64,000 nt of DNA. Origin: Eriocheir sinensis (lineage: Eukaryota; Arthropoda; Malacostraca; Decapoda; Varunidae). The position numbers and the translations under genes are program-made. The stretch covers positions 21,687,535 to 21,751,534 of the forward strand of contig NC_066516.1 in assembly GCF_024679095.1 (NCBI RefSeq), written 5' to 3'. Positions 1-12,846 of this stretch are shown here, piece after piece (positions within the stretch are counted from its first letter, which is position 1; every line of letters starts with the position of its first letter). The notes below the pieces were generated by a model. The model was not told the origin of the DNA and ran no database searches. It worked only from the letters and a program-made list of their open reading frames with translations.

Positions 1-56
1 AGAGAGAGAGAGAGTGAGAGAGTGTGTGTGTGTGTGTGTGTGGGGGGGGGGGGGGG
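1..56. repeat. compound microsatellite (AG)n-(GT)n-G run
   Basis: An AG tract enters from the left edge, followed by a GT tract (about 25-42) and an uninterrupted G run (43-56). The left boundary is outside the window. Confidence 0.95.
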
Positions 57-163
57 AAAGAGTCATTTACGCCCCAAAAATAATCAGTCTATGTGAAGAT
101 TAAAAGTAATAGAGAAGATAAAAAAGTCCGCTCATGTATTAATGCTCTCTGAATGCTTCTCGG

Positions 164-338
<175 letters not shown>

Positions 339-380
339 GCTTCCTCCTTCAAGAGTTCTAAGAAGCTTTCCTCCACTCCA

Positions 381-400
381 CTATATATATACATATATAT

Positions 401-435
<35 letters not shown>
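381..435. repeat. (TA)n then (CT)n compound array
   Basis: An AT-dinucleotide stretch with one CA step (381-402) passes directly into a CT array ending at 435. Confidence 0.95.
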
Positions 436-438
<3 letters not shown>

Positions 439-3400
439 AAGTAGCATCATACCACATGCACTGATATTGAGGCAGGGGAAGGGAGGAGGGGGTTGGGGGG
501 AAGCAGGAGGGGACTGGGTAGGGGAGGGAAGAATGGAAGGGGTTGCCAGGGAGGGGGGGGGGCTGTGTTGGGGGTACAGGAAGGGTCTGGTGGTCACTGG
601 CGGCGATGGCGTGTGAGGTGTTGAGTCACTGTTTATATGTAACTGTTGCCCGAAGTCCCTGTTTGCTCTGTGCTGGTGGTGGTGGTGGTGAGGGTGGCGG
701 GGGTGGGGGTTGAGAAGAAATGGAAGGAAGGGAAGGGAAAGGGCAGGACAGGGGAGGGGAGGGGAGGGGAAGGGTAAGTGACGGCGGAGTGGTGATGATA
801 AACGACAGAATTAGAAAGTCGATGAAAGGCAATTGACTCTTAAGGTCCAATTCGGTGTCATTTTGTTTTGTGCCGCGTCAGCAGTGGGTCTGGGTGAGAG
901 AGAGAGAGAGAGAGAGAGAAAAAAAAAACAGGTGTATAGCTAAGGAAAGAGTAATGGAGGAAGTGGCGGAGAAATGGCTGTTAAGAGGACACAAAGGAGG
1001 AGGTATGAACAGATATAAGAAGTGGAGGGAAACGGTGACGGAGGGAGTGCTATAGACAGGACAGGAGTGGGGAGGAGGCAGGAGCCGTCCCACACGCCAG
1101 CATCACCACCGGCTCGGGAGTCATGGTGACGCCAAACAGACTGCCACTCTGTCCTTGGCGCCAGTTGCGGCGGTCAGTGGCCTTGGCACCGAATTCCCCT
1201 GGCACCAAGGACAAAATTTTGGCAGTTGTTACTCGCATCCCCATTTACTGTCCCGCCGCCGTCACTAAGCAGGGACAACAAGACTATTTTAAGCGGAGTT
1301 CCCGAGGCCGCTCCGGAGCAAGTCTGACTAGAGGGAGGCGTGCTACGTGGATCAAACAACGAAGGTTAGTCGGCGAGGGTCAGTCGGCGAGGGTCAGGCT
1401 GCTGCTGATATGCCGGGACCGCCGAGGGCAGGTGAAGGTATTCCTGGAGGAGAGGCAGGGCGGTGTGGGCGGCGGCAGGTGAGGGGAGGTGCCAGAGCCG
1501 CCACTCAGCCTGCCGAGGACAAGGCAACGTGCGGCTTCGCTCTCCCCTTCGTGAACATTCATCGTATAGCATTGAGGGGCAACTGACCTCGGAGTTGAAG
1601 CAGGTGAGGCAGGTAGTAAGGGGGAAAGGAGGCAGGTGATGGGGAGGGAGGGGGATCAGGGCAGGTGCTGACCCTCGCACAGTGTAAAAACTGAATAAAT
1701 GGTTGCGACGTGTGGCTCACGGTTTTAATCCCGCAAGGCTTCCACCTCCGCGACAGCAGTGAGCGGTGGAGCGACGGAGATATACATTTGATTGATAGTT
1801 GCAATAAATAACCGGGACGGAGCCTCGACGGACTGATGCGGTCTATTTACGTCTTCCAACTACCACACGTAAGGAGAGATAGAAATAGAAATATTGATAA
1901 ATAGATATAGATAGATAGAGATAAATAATCAAGGACAACACAACGAAAGGTCACAAAAACAACAACAACAAAGAGTATATATTTTGACTCGTGTGGAGTG
2001 CCAAGCGGCCCCTGCCAGGACAACCCCGAAGGCCACCCGCCCGACCTCCAACTCTGGTCAGCGGGGCTCGGCGACACCCTAACACCCACACCGCTGACAG
2101 TCTCCCCACGACCCGTCACTCACGCAGCCCCAGACATAACTATTGCATCCTCCTCCTTCCGTATTACAGGGATGCCGCCTGAACCCTAACGGCCATAAAC
2201 ACAGCCCTTGTGCTCCTCCTCGTGTTTGTCTTCCTCTCCCTCCTCCTGCTGGCGTGGCGGGGCGACGGAGGCAATGACCTGACCACCGGGGAAGGCACAA
2301 GGAGTGTCTGCCGCTGCAACACGTTACCAAACACTTTCCGGGAAGCGGCGAGCGGTCACTAGGATGGAAGGGCGACTTTCCTTTACGGTTACACATTTTC
2401 GAGTCTCCGGAGGATGAGGAAAAGGCGAAGGGTAAGCAGAGGAGCAAGAAAACCCGTGTGGTCATCCGGAAAAGGAGTAATGCAGCTCTTACCCCTCCCC
2501 CCCCCCATCCCCCCCTACCTCACGCCGCTCTGCCACCTGCCGTCGCGTGGTGGAGCTCGACGGGTCATTCCTCCTCGTTAGTCAGACGCAACGCAAACAC
2601 CAAAGGAGAAAGAGGGACATGCTGACGACCCCCGCGGCGATGACTAATGCACAAACAGGCGACTGAACGGAGGCTCTCAATGCGGACGTTCGTGATCCGC
2701 ATCAGATCGTAAATCATCGGAGGAAGGAAGGCAGGGAGGGAGGAAAGGGGGGAAAGGAGGAAGGGATGAAGGGACAAGGCCAGAGGGTAGGGAGCAGGGG
2801 GCAGGGACCTCGTGATTACACACATGTATACAAAAAAAAGTGTTCCAAGCAGTGCACAGCGAATTTCCGGGAAAGGTTACAAACTGGTGGTCCCTCGTGG
2901 CGGCAGATGACCCCCTGTCGCCACGTGTTCCTCGCCTTCCCCTCCCCCTCCCCCATAACTAGACGTGCTGGAGGGGCAGAAGGGAAGGAGGAAGGAGAGG
3001 GAGAGAGAGGAAGTCAACGGTAGGGCAAAGAAGACACAGGGAGAATTCCAATGTGTTTCGGTAACCTCCACTTAAACCTCTCATGTCTAGACGCTTCCAC
3101 TGCTTGCACCTTCACCTAATCTGCTTCTCCACACCAGCAGCCTAACGAAGACCGGACCCTCCCTCTCTCCCTCACTCCCTCGATCTACAAACACTAATAT
3201 TGGTCCTCCCCTCAACTCCCCACTCCCTCCGAAGTACATGTCTTTTCGTCGTGACTAATCCCCTTCCCCTCCCTACTCCCCCCGAGCGTTCTGCCCATCC
3301 TCGCCCTCCCCCCCTCACGCCATTCCTCGGGGGGCGTCACGCAGGTCCTCGCCCCCTCCCCCCTTTTCCCCCTGCCCCCCTCTGTTCACTGGTTCCATCC

Positions 3401-3470
3401 GGGTGGCAACTGTATAGCACGAGCACAATTACTGACACACAGGTGCACAGATGTTTAGGAGTCACGCCCT
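436..3470. other. array-poor stretch, no recognised gene
   Basis: About 3 kb with few arrays. The first part (470-780) is G-rich on the + strand, a GA tract lies at 895-920, and 1080-2480 is moderately GC-rich. The open frames here, including a 119-codon + frame at 1123-1482, show no recognisable domain and have no convincing splice-site pair. I see no tRNA-like or rRNA-like sequence. Confidence 0.6.
1368..1395. repeat. 14-bp direct duplication
   Basis: The unit agtcggcgagggtc occurs twice head to tail with no mismatch, in otherwise single-copy sequence. Confidence 0.9.
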
Positions 3471-3471
3471 G

Positions 3472-3607
<136 letters not shown>

Positions 3608-3657
3608 AAGGCAGGCGTTGCAGGTAGCGCATCTGTCTCGAGGGACAAAGAAATCGA

Positions 3658-3660
<3 letters not shown>

Positions 3661-3747
<87 letters not shown>
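3661..3747. repeat. (GA)n then (TG)n compound array
   Basis: About 55 bp of GA switches at 3716 to about 31 bp of TG without a break. Confidence 0.97.
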
Positions 3748-3750
<3 letters not shown>

Positions 3751-3991
3751 CATAGTATACCATTCAAACTTTACTTCCGGCCAAACAACAACTTAACTCC
3801 GTTGTTGTTGGGAATCAATTATCCAGACGTGTTGGCTTTACCTCCCCCCTCCCTTCCCCCATTCCTCCCCTCCCCCTTCCCTCCCCCTTTCTCTCCCTTC
3901 CTCCCCCTCTTCTTTTCTCCCTTCCACATATAAATAACTTAGCCACGCATACCTAAGCGGAAGAGGAGTAGCATTAATTCGTTAACACTGC

Positions 3992-3994
<3 letters not shown>

Positions 3995-4059
<65 letters not shown>

Positions 4060-4204
4060 CTTTCCTCAGTACTTTTCCTCTTCATTCTTCTTCTTCTTCT
4101 TCTTCTTCTTCTTCTTCTTCTTCTTCCTCCTCCTCCTCCTCCTCCTCCTCCTCCTCCTCCCGATCGAACGCACAGGTCACGCAATAACAGAAGAAAATAT
4201 TTGC

Positions 4205-4274
<70 letters not shown>
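3995..4274. repeat. cluster of (GA)n, (TTC)n/(TCC)n and (CA)n
   Basis: A GA array (3995-4058), a TTC array sliding into TCC (4085-4160) and a CA array (4207-4274) sit within 280 bp. The TTC-to-TCC step is one substitution spread through the array. Confidence 0.96.
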
Positions 4275-4275
<1 letters not shown>

Positions 4276-4736
4276 GTGCCTCACTGCGTCAAAAGCGATC
4301 TGCGTGACTCAAAATAGTTTCACTTACTCACTCACTCACCCATTTACTCACTCTTACTTTCTTCACATGGATCCCACCTTATTTCCCTCTTTCTTTCCGC
4401 CTCCTGTTTCGCTATCAGAGTGTGGCGGCAGTTTTCTTTTTTTTCTTTTTTTTTTCTTTTTATCTTTATTCAAACGACGGTGCAGGATTTTTTGTCCCTC
4501 CTTCCTTATATGAATTTCGTAACTCGGCCCTGTCTGATCCACGTTCTTTATCTCCCCTCTGATCCTCCTCCTCCTCCTCCTCCTCTTCCTTCTCGACATT
4601 GCTGTGAGAGAAAAAAAATCAAATAACGCTGAGGATTTGAATTTCAGATTTCTGTCCAACTTCTGTCTGTCTCCTTATCTGTCATAACAAGGAGACGGAG
4701 AGGAATAAAGTGTAATCACATATGCAAAGCGAGGGG

Positions 4737-4739
<3 letters not shown>

Positions 4740-4789
<50 letters not shown>
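4740..4789. repeat. (GA)n microsatellite
   Basis: About 50 bp of perfect GA. Confidence 0.96.
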
Positions 4790-4793
<4 letters not shown>

Positions 4794-6405
4794 GGCACAT
4801 TCCCCATCGTAACCAGGGAAACTATTAACTAGTTGAAGGAGGAGTAAAGTTGGCAGGGAAGTAAGGACGCGGCTCAGCCAGGTGTGTCAGGGAGGCGGGG
4901 GGCGGGGGCAGGGTGGTGATGGGCGGGGCGGGGCGGCACAGTCCTCAGGGTCACGGCGTCCAATGCAGACCAAGTCGGCCTCGCGTCCCGGGAATGCCAT
5001 CAATATAAATAACGCGTCCTCCAGCCTACCGGTGAAGGTCGACCTCGATTCAAGGGAGAGTGTGGCGAGGCCTGGCAGGGAGACGGATGGCCCTCGAGGG
5101 GAGCCAAAAGGGCCTTGGGTACACTTATTTGTAGAAAAGGGGAGCGTCTAGGCCTAAAAGTAGGCTTAGGTTGCTCCCCTCTGCTTGTTATTGATCCGAG
5201 GGGGACAGCCAGTAGCATGCGGCCCCACGACATGACAAACAGCGCCACACGACACACGCCGGCTAGGCCTACTGAGGGGCGCCGAGTACCTTGGCGGGCG
5301 GGGGCATGGAGGACGTTAAAAAAAGCCGACGTCTCGCCCCTTCCCTGTGTGTGTGAACAGACAGGGGAGCGAAGCCCTCTTCCTCTCCCTCCCCCTTTAA
5401 CTCTCCCTCCCCCCCCTAGTCGCTCAAGGTCTGGGTCGGTGCCGGGGTCGTGACCCTTGCCAATGACTGGGGTGGTCTGGACTCCTGGCGGGTCACCTTG
5501 GCAGGATTCCTTCCCTTAATAGTCCACGAAATGCGGCTGACCACACACACAGGAGTGAACGATGCCTGTCGGAGGAGGGAAGCTGCGGTGGCGTCCCCCG
5601 CCGGGCCAGGCCGAGGGGCAGCGCTGCCCAGCCCTCCCTCCCTTCTGCAACACTCTCCCCTCCCGCCGCCGCCCCCATCCCCGCAGCCCGCCCCGACACC
5701 CTCCCTCGGCCTCCTCACTTATTCATCAAAACCAAACACTCGCTTCACGATATTCCCGGAAGACAACGCGGAGGGGATAAGTGTTCACGTTGGAGGGCGT
5801 AGATCGCGTTTCCGCTGCGTACTACGGAGGTACAAGGCCGGGCGTAGAACAAAGCGGGCGGTCATGACCCCGGCCAGCGCTGCGCCGAGACACACACGCA
5901 CGTCGGGGCGAAATGCAAGTTAATAATCCTCCAGCGACCTCAACTCAATACGTGATGAGCGAGAGGGAGAGTGTGTGTACATGACTCACGGCGATGAGTC
6001 TTGACCCCGGCAGGAGGGGCGCGTCGACCCTCCCTTTGTCCGGGCTCGGGGTCAGGTGGAGGGTGACCCAAGGGCACCGCAGGGAGACAAAAGGACCTCC
6101 ACACCACTTCCTGCCGTTGAGGGGAGGCCGCCGAGAGTTGAGGGACCTTCAGCCACACGTTGGCAGCCCACGAAGGATGCACCACGCCCACGCCTCGCCG
6201 CGCCCTCGCCGGGGACAGGTGGCGTGGTGGAGGCCAGGTGGAGGGAGGCCGAAGCAGGACTGAGGTGGAGCGATGCGAGGTAGTCAATGTGACCCCTGGA
6301 GGTGTTTCAGTGACCTGCTTTAATGGCGGCGACAAGGATAATGTAATCTGATGTGGTCATGGCCGTTTGTCTGTACTTACGTAAAAGGAACGCCTCCCCA
6401 GCCCA

Positions 6406-6770
6406 GTGACCTCAACCTTCCTCCTCCGTGCTCTTCCCTTCTTCCTTTTCCTGTCTTCTTTATCTCGCTCTTATTCTCCCTCCTCCTCATCGTCTTTTTG
6501 CCCTTTTTCTTTCCTACTTAGGTTATTTTGTCTTTTCCTTTTCTTTTCCTCCTCCTTTCCCTCTCCTTCCTCTTTCCCCGTTCTGTACTCTCTTTTTCTT
6601 TCTTCTTTTCATATACATTCTTTCTTTTATTCCTGTTTCCTTATCACGCTCTCCTCTTTCATTACTCTCTACCATTTCGCAATCACTTTCCTCCTTTTCA
6701 CCCTCTCTTTTCTCCTCCTCTTCCTCCTTCTCCTCCTCCTACCTCGCCCACTCCTCTTCCCTCCTCCTGT
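6406..6770. repeat. degenerate pyrimidine tract
   Basis: The + strand is almost all C and T for about 365 bp, with irregular CTT, CCT and TTTC units. Long Leu/Ser/Phe open frames read through it in three frames because it lacks A-containing stop codons, not because it is coding. Confidence 0.85.
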
Positions 6771-7266
6771 CGGCCATCAAGGTTAAGCTGCGCCTCAGGT
6801 CCAGCCAGCTAGCATACTGCCCTCGGTCCTCGGTCTCCGCGAAGTTGCAGCTTGAGTCTTGAGTCTGATTTGGGAAGGTCACCTCCAGATGGCGTCTCGT
6901 GAGGCCGCGAAACGCACCAGCTGCACCACATCCCTCCCAAAAAACACAGCATCTCGGACTTGTTTGAGGGTCTTGCCTGCGGACCTCTGGGCAGGGGCGG
7001 GAAGGTGCGGTCAGGTGAGGACTTTGGCACCATCCTTCCCAGCATTCTACCTGTCCTGGGTCACTCTTGCGAAACCCGACGCTAGAGGTCACCTGGGGTA
7101 CAACGCTGCTGCCCACACGCTATACATGCAAAGGGCCATATACTCGTGCCCTTCATACATGCCACCGCCGCCGCCCCCTCCTCAGCCACAGGGCCCTGCT
7201 CTTAAGGACAACAGATCTTTCATAATGCATTTGTATCATAACGAACGAATTTCATTTTTCTTGCAG

Positions 7267-7356
7267 TAGAAATAATTATTGTTTAGTAAACATTAATCTA
7301 CAAAGGCGGATCCTAAAGTCAAAACCTGTTGTCTCCCTGCAACGCCCCTCCGGGAG
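7267..7356 (+). other. exon-like block with paired splice signals
   Basis: A polypyrimidine acceptor (tttttcttgcag) ends at 7266 and a strong donor (gggag|gtaagt) starts at 7357, giving a 90-base candidate exon. One frame is open (29 codons plus 2 bases) but it is AT-rich and does not look coding, and the other two frames stop. It could be an untranslated or lncRNA exon, or chance. No neighbouring exon can be assigned to it. Confidence 0.2.
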
Positions 7357-8292
7357 GTAAGTAGTGCTCAAGTGGTCCCGGCGGGGCATCACCAACGCCA
7401 TCTCTTGGACGGCTCCTCAACCAAGCCTCCAGGTCACTGAACCAAACTAGTGTTCGTGTTGCTGGATTTCGTCTTCAGCCCCCTCGAAACAGAACATGAA
7501 GGAGAGTGTGCAACCCCATAAAACGAGATAACGAGGAGATACGAGTGCAACTTTAGGTTGGAATAACTCGTCTGGTTCTAGGGAAAGGGAAGGCAATGAA
7601 TGCAAGCTTTCGTTGCTGTGCTAAAATCGTAACACTTCGGGAGCAGCAGCAGTAGCTCCTTTAGTGAAGCAATGATTCAATCGGACATGTGCATGGCATC
7701 ATCAAGCCCCGACGGGGCGGGGGACGCGTCTTTGTGCGGGACAACGAGGGGGCCAGTCTACAGGTCACAGGCTATTTATAACCTACGGGAACCTGCGTCC
7801 GCACAAAAAGAAAAAAAAGTGTCCCATGTGCAACTCTGGGTCTCGTAAGGTCTGCATGGGTAATGGGTGGTTGCATAAGCGGGCAGGTCCCTGTGGGGCA
7901 GTGTGGCGTGGAGGAAGAGGAGGGGAGCCGGGTGGCGGGCGGCGTCCCTTGGCAGTGTGTTCCGCCGTGCCCTTGAGGCCCGAGGCGAGGCGGGGCAACG
8001 TCACCCAGGTCCCGGCCTGCTCTGGCATACACACAACACTACTGCAGCTGCTAATGAATTCTGGGCCGCTCAAGGCCAGGGCTTCAAGCGGGAAGTGGGA
8101 GGCGTGCGGTGTGCAAGAGGTGGTTGTGGCGGAGGATAATGGTAATGGTAGGGGAATGGTAGAGGAGCAGAGATGTGATGCAACAGGGGGTAGAAAAAGG
8201 GTGAAGAAACTGCAAACGACTCTATGCATTTCCTTCATTTACCCTTCATGTCACAACCCTGTACCCTCACCCTCACCTCCTTACCCTCGAGA

Positions 8293-8295
<3 letters not shown>

Positions 8296-8350
<55 letters not shown>

Positions 8351-8437
8351 ACCCATTATACTATTCTCACTTCAGCAACGCGAGGGACTTTTCATACATA
8401 TTTCATTTAACACACACACACACACACACACACACAC
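8296..8437. repeat. (CT)n and (CA)n arrays
   Basis: A perfect CT array (8296-8348) and a CA array (8410-8437) are separated by about 60 bp of unique sequence. Irregular CAC/ATC triplets follow. Confidence 0.95.
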
Positions 8438-9022
8438 TTATCACCGCCATCACATCAATCACCACCACCACCATCATCAAAGCCTACGTTGAGGACCCGA
8501 TCAAACACACGCATCACAACAACAACCTTTCCTCCTCCTCCGGCAGCAGAATCAACGAGGGCGAGGCTAACACACACTTTTACAACCTCTCGTGGGTCCG
8601 CCATTCACAGCGGCGGCCCAGGGTTCACGCGGTCCCACTCCCGACAACGCATCTTTAAAACGTTTGCGACACCCGTTTTCCGTTGCACATAAAGTCATAG
8701 CGATGCATGAGCCACGAAGGGAGAGAGAGAGGGAGAAGGAACCTGGCGTACTCTGTTAATAGCCACCCTTTCGCAGCTCCGCATACCAAACGTGAAAACA
8801 AAACAGGGTAACAGGATTAGGGCAAAGGAATTAGAGCCTCAGTTTAATGTGGTTACCCCTGGAACGCCACAGCTTCGCTCTTCTGGATACGTTTTCTATG
8901 GCGGCCCGTCGGAGGGAGGAGGGCGTCGGGCGGCACGTGAAGAAGGGGAGCACGCGCCCACCCCACTTCCCGGGCGTATCGATCCCGCCTCAAGGATAAC
9001 ACTTGGTGAGCTTGCTCGGCAG

Positions 9023-9024
<2 letters not shown>

Positions 9025-9062
<38 letters not shown>
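9025..9062. repeat. (CT)n microsatellite
   Basis: Perfect CT array of about 38 bp. Confidence 0.95.
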
Positions 9063-9064
<2 letters not shown>

Positions 9065-9339
9065 GGGCGGTGACACGTGACCAGCACCTTCACCGCTACC
9101 AAAGGCTTCTGAACGTGACTTGGATAAGCTGTTCCCTCCTTACACGTGAATGTGTACGCAAAAAGTGCGTACACAAAAATTACGCACAGACTCACACACA
9201 CACGAGTTTTAAGGGGTGCAAATTAATCATGTTTCCTTTAATTAGTGAAGAGAGAGGAGACGAGGGAAGAAGAAATGTTGATAGGGGGTGTTATTGATGC
9301 CCGAGGCGTCAACACTCGGCCTTGGCACGGGATTATCAG

Positions 9340-9341
<2 letters not shown>

Positions 9342-9390
<49 letters not shown>
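9342..9390. repeat. (CA)n microsatellite
   Basis: Perfect CA array of about 49 bp. Confidence 0.95.
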
Positions 9391-9391
<1 letters not shown>

Positions 9392-9697
9392 TTTCCCCGC
9401 CGCCATAACACCGTGACCTTGACCTCGCAGCTCACGGCCCGACACTTGACGTTGGGTGAAAAAAATCGTGGCAATGAAAAAAAAAAAAATCGGAACTGAG
9501 TGAAGGAAAAAAATAGAAACCTTGAAACAGAGAAAAAGAGAAACAGGAAACATCCCAACATATCCATTACACAAACACGCACAAACAAACACACAAACAC
9601 TGCACCATAACCTGTGAATAGAGGAGATAAGCAAACAGGTGAAGAGGGGCATCCTTTGGCATCCTCAAGTGGTTAGTTTGTTACATCGCTTCACGGA

Positions 9698-9738
9698 GGA
9701 GGAGGAAGAGGAAGAGGAGGAGGAGGAGGAAGAGGGGA
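9698..9738. repeat. degenerate (AGG)n tract
   Basis: GGA/AGA triplets with interruptions. The following 9.9-10.14 kb is the opposite sense, C and T rich. Confidence 0.85.
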
Positions 9739-10138
9739 GAGGTGAAGGAGGGTCAATTACACGCCCGACGTACGGCATAAGGTGATCGCAACATATACAA
9801 TCAAGAAATATGGCACCGCTGACGTCAGGGGAGCGTCGACCGGAGGAGGAGGGAGAGGGGAGAAGCGCGAGAGAAGCAGAGGGGAATAGGCTGAGGGGAA
9901 AACATGACGTCCCTCGTGTGGGCGACTTGACCCTGAAAGTCACGTGTTCATTTCCCCCCTTCCCTCCTTCTCCTCCTCCTCCTCCTGTTTCTCCTCTTCT
10001 TACTCCCAATACTTCATTTCCCCTGATGCCTGAATCCTTCCTCTTTACTTTCTCCTCCTTCCTCTCTCCTTCCTCCTCCTCATCTTCCCTTCCTTTCCTA
10101 CAACTTCCTACTTCCTCCTGCTCTCAATTCCCTTTCCT

Positions 10139-10415
<277 letters not shown>

Positions 10416-10823
10416 AACATAAAAGAAAGAGGGGAAGAATCGAGAAGGAAAGAGGAGAAAAAAAAAACATACAAGGGCAGAGGGATGAAAGTGATACAGG
10501 GGTTAAGAGGATTCAGGAAAAGGGAGAGCGAGGGAGGGAAAGAGAAAGTGTGAGAGAGTAAAAGAAGAGGAGAAAGTGAGAGGAAGGAGGGAGTGAAAGA
10601 GAAAGGAGAAATAATAATAATCCTCTTATTTGTCCTGCTGTCAACCCTTCCTCTCCCCCTCCTCTCCTCGCCCCCTGTTCCTCCCCTCCTCCTCTTTCTC
10701 TCCCCCCTCGCGTCAAGAGGTAATGGACGAGTCGGTCACCACCACGAACACACACACACGCACACACACGTCAACGCAACAAACAAACATTTAAAGACGA
10801 TAAATCAATACCACATTTCTTAA

Positions 10824-11135
10824 TACTTGAATATAATTACTATTTTCTTATATTTTGACGGACTACGATTGGTCTTAACCCCTCTCATGTGACTCAGTAT
10901 TACTTTTGAACGATGTAATGGGGCTGATAAGGAAATACATAGGAGGCGGTCGGAGATAAGATAAGAAAAGTCAGGGGATACTTGAAGATAATTACTGTTC
11001 TCTTATATTCTGAGGGGCTTCAATTGGTCATAACGCCTCTCATGTGATTTTGTGATACATATAAACGACGTAAAGGAGCTGATAAGGTAATATACATAGA
11101 AAGAGGTCGGCGATAAGATATAAATAGTCAGGGGT
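10824..11135. repeat. 155-bp tandem duplication, two diverged copies
   Basis: The block starting tacttga at 10824 recurs at 10979 in the same orientation. Shared landmarks are a TTCTTATATT stretch, a cctctcatgtga stretch, a ctgataagg stretch and the closing gtcagggg. Both copies carry several GATAAG motifs. The copies differ at many single positions, so the duplication is not recent. Confidence 0.85.
11120..11128 (+). promoter_or_regulatory. TATA-box-like motif
   Basis: TATAAATAG sits at the end of the second 155-bp copy. The matching place in the first copy reads aagataagaaaag, so the TATA motif is private to copy two. GATAAG motifs lie just upstream, and downstream gagtcgttttctct is repeated twice (about 11144-11171). 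No coding exon is identifiable downstream, so a promoter is only possible. Confidence 0.3.
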
Positions 11136-11460
11136 TGAGAGTGAGTCGTTTTCTCTTGAGTCGTTTTCTCTGGTGCCGCTGTGTGCCCATTCTCTCCAAC
11201 CTCTATGGATTACTAAAATAGACCTTTCCAGGGGTGACTATGGTAAATTATCGTCCTTATGAATAGACGTGTATACTTGATTCGTCGATTTGGAGGAATA
11301 TTATTCAGAGGGAGATGCGAGTAATGATTCTTAAGGGTAAATTAAAGGTGTGAAAGAAAGACAGGGAAAGTTAAGAGAACATATAAGTAGGCAAGAAGTG
11401 CGTAAAGAGACACACATAGAGAGATATGACGCTTAACTGTTTCGTAATGTCTGTACTCAC

Positions 11461-11509
11461 AACCGACAGCCAGGCCCAGCGATGACGAGGAATGGAGTGG
11501 AACCCTTAC
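11461..11509 (-). other. candidate recursive-splice exon, 49 bases
   Basis: Reading the minus strand, a strong polypyrimidine acceptor (ttttgtcttccccag) ends at 11510 and is followed immediately by the donor-like gtaagg. A further donor, gtgagtac, follows 49 bases downstream. Acceptor directly abutting donor is the signature of a recursive (ratchet) splice site. The short segment up to the next donor matches the RS-exon arrangement known from vertebrate long introns. A branch-point-like cttac lies about 26 bases upstream. The segment is not a multiple of three, so its inclusion would shift frame. It could instead be an ordinary 49-base exon or chance. Confidence 0.35.
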
Positions 11510-11554
11510 CTGGGGAAGACAAAAGAAAATAAAGGTAAGAGAAGGCGCTTTTTT

Positions 11555-11556
<2 letters not shown>

Positions 11557-11615
<59 letters not shown>
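11557..11615. repeat. (CA)n microsatellite
   Basis: About 59 bp of perfect CA, about 45 bp upstream (in minus-strand sense) of the recursive-splice-like acceptor. Confidence 0.96.
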
Positions 11616-11616
<1 letters not shown>

Positions 11617-11757
11617 TCAGGATTTATTTTTCGATGTGCTTCAGACCTGTTATGCATGATATATAAATTGATTCTATTACTAATACAACCAATGCTGTCG
11701 ATAATTACAATAACACCTACTACTTCTAGTAATACTATAAATACTACAGTCACTACT

Positions 11758-11766
11758 ACGCTACTT

Positions 11767-11797
<31 letters not shown>

Positions 11798-11862
11798 AAC
11801 TACTATTACTACTACAAGGACAACAAAGACCATCAGTAACATCATCATCATCATCATCACGA
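11758..11862. repeat. (CTA)n and (ATC)n triplet tract
   Basis: CTA triplets with interruptions followed by a short ATC array (about 11840-11860). Confidence 0.9.
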
Positions 11863-12253
11863 CTACAATAAGAACCAAAGAAAGAAAGGCGGTTTCAATA
11901 GCAAGCTAAACACAAACACACAAAACAAAAGAAAACAAACACCCTCGCGTAACGCCCTTTGTGGCTGCGCGTGGCCGCTCACAAGGGCTGCGTTGCGCCG
12001 CGAGATAGTGAAAGTGTGACGTCACTGATACGTCACGACTCCTGAAAGTAGGCCAGGGTTTGGGAGGTCGTTGACTCCTTGTGTAGCCTCTGTACCAACT
12101 CCCCGCCCCCCTCCACACTCCTACCTCCTCCTCCCCTGTCCTCCTCCTCCTACTCCTCCTCCTCCACTCTTCCCTACATATCTAATCTATTGGCATATAA
12201 TGAGGACGCTGTAGTAATGTTGTGTTACTTAGCGTATTTATCAGCCATTTCCT

Positions 12254-12255
<2 letters not shown>

Positions 12256-12326
<71 letters not shown>
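12256..12326. repeat. (GA)n microsatellite
   Basis: About 70 bp of perfect GA, with a CTC-rich tract upstream (12118-12170). Confidence 0.96.
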
Positions 12327-12329
<3 letters not shown>

Positions 12330-12579
12330 CAATGGCATAACACACTCCTGTCTCGCTCAAGATTGGTAAATGTAAATATTTGTTCGTGTAGATGATCCTT
12401 CTCCTCCACTCCCCTCCCCCTTTCTCTCCACCCCCCTCAACCCTGATACCCCATTTCCTTTCTCTCCCCGAAATCACAACCACCACTCTTCCTTTCAGGC
12501 TGGATGAGGGAGAGGGGAAAAGGGAGAGTTGTGCGGTGAAATCGTGGGGCTTGGAGGACGGAACGAAAGAGGACTAGAT

Positions 12580-12589
12580 AGTAGTAGTG

Positions 12590-12620
<31 letters not shown>

Positions 12621-12660
12621 GAGGAGGAGGAGGAGGAGGAGTAGGAGGGGGAAGAGGAGG
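12580..12660. repeat. (AGT)n sliding into (AGG)n
   Basis: AGT triplets become AGG triplets at about 12620, a single-base change propagated through the array. Confidence 0.94.
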
Positions 12661-12775
12661 AGGGGGGGAGGAGCGAAAGAAGGGAGGGTAAGAGAATTAA
12701 TGTTTCTTTTCTTCCTGGAGATTGAAAAAACAAGTTGAAGGTTGATTAAGTCAGGATCTTACAACTTCTTCCCTG

Positions 12776-12777
<2 letters not shown>

Positions 12778-12842
<65 letters not shown>
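12778..12842. repeat. (TG)n microsatellite
   Basis: About 64 bp of perfect TG. Confidence 0.96.

Positions 12843-12846
<4 letters not shown>

Larger units (their letters stand above)
4800..8290. other. single-copy stretch, no recognised gene
   Basis: About 3.5 kb largely free of arrays. 4.86-6.35 kb is GC-rich and CpG-containing, 6.41-6.77 kb is pyrimidine-rich, and 6.78-8.2 kb is mixed. Open frames up to about 195 codons occur but they overlap on both strands and show no recognisable motif. One exon-like block with paired splice signals is listed separately (7267-7356). Confidence 0.5.

Noticed and set aside
1123..1482. 119-codon + frame starting with ATG in fair context
   Set aside because: It runs through the 14-bp duplication, has no recognisable domain and is overlapped by minus-strand frames.
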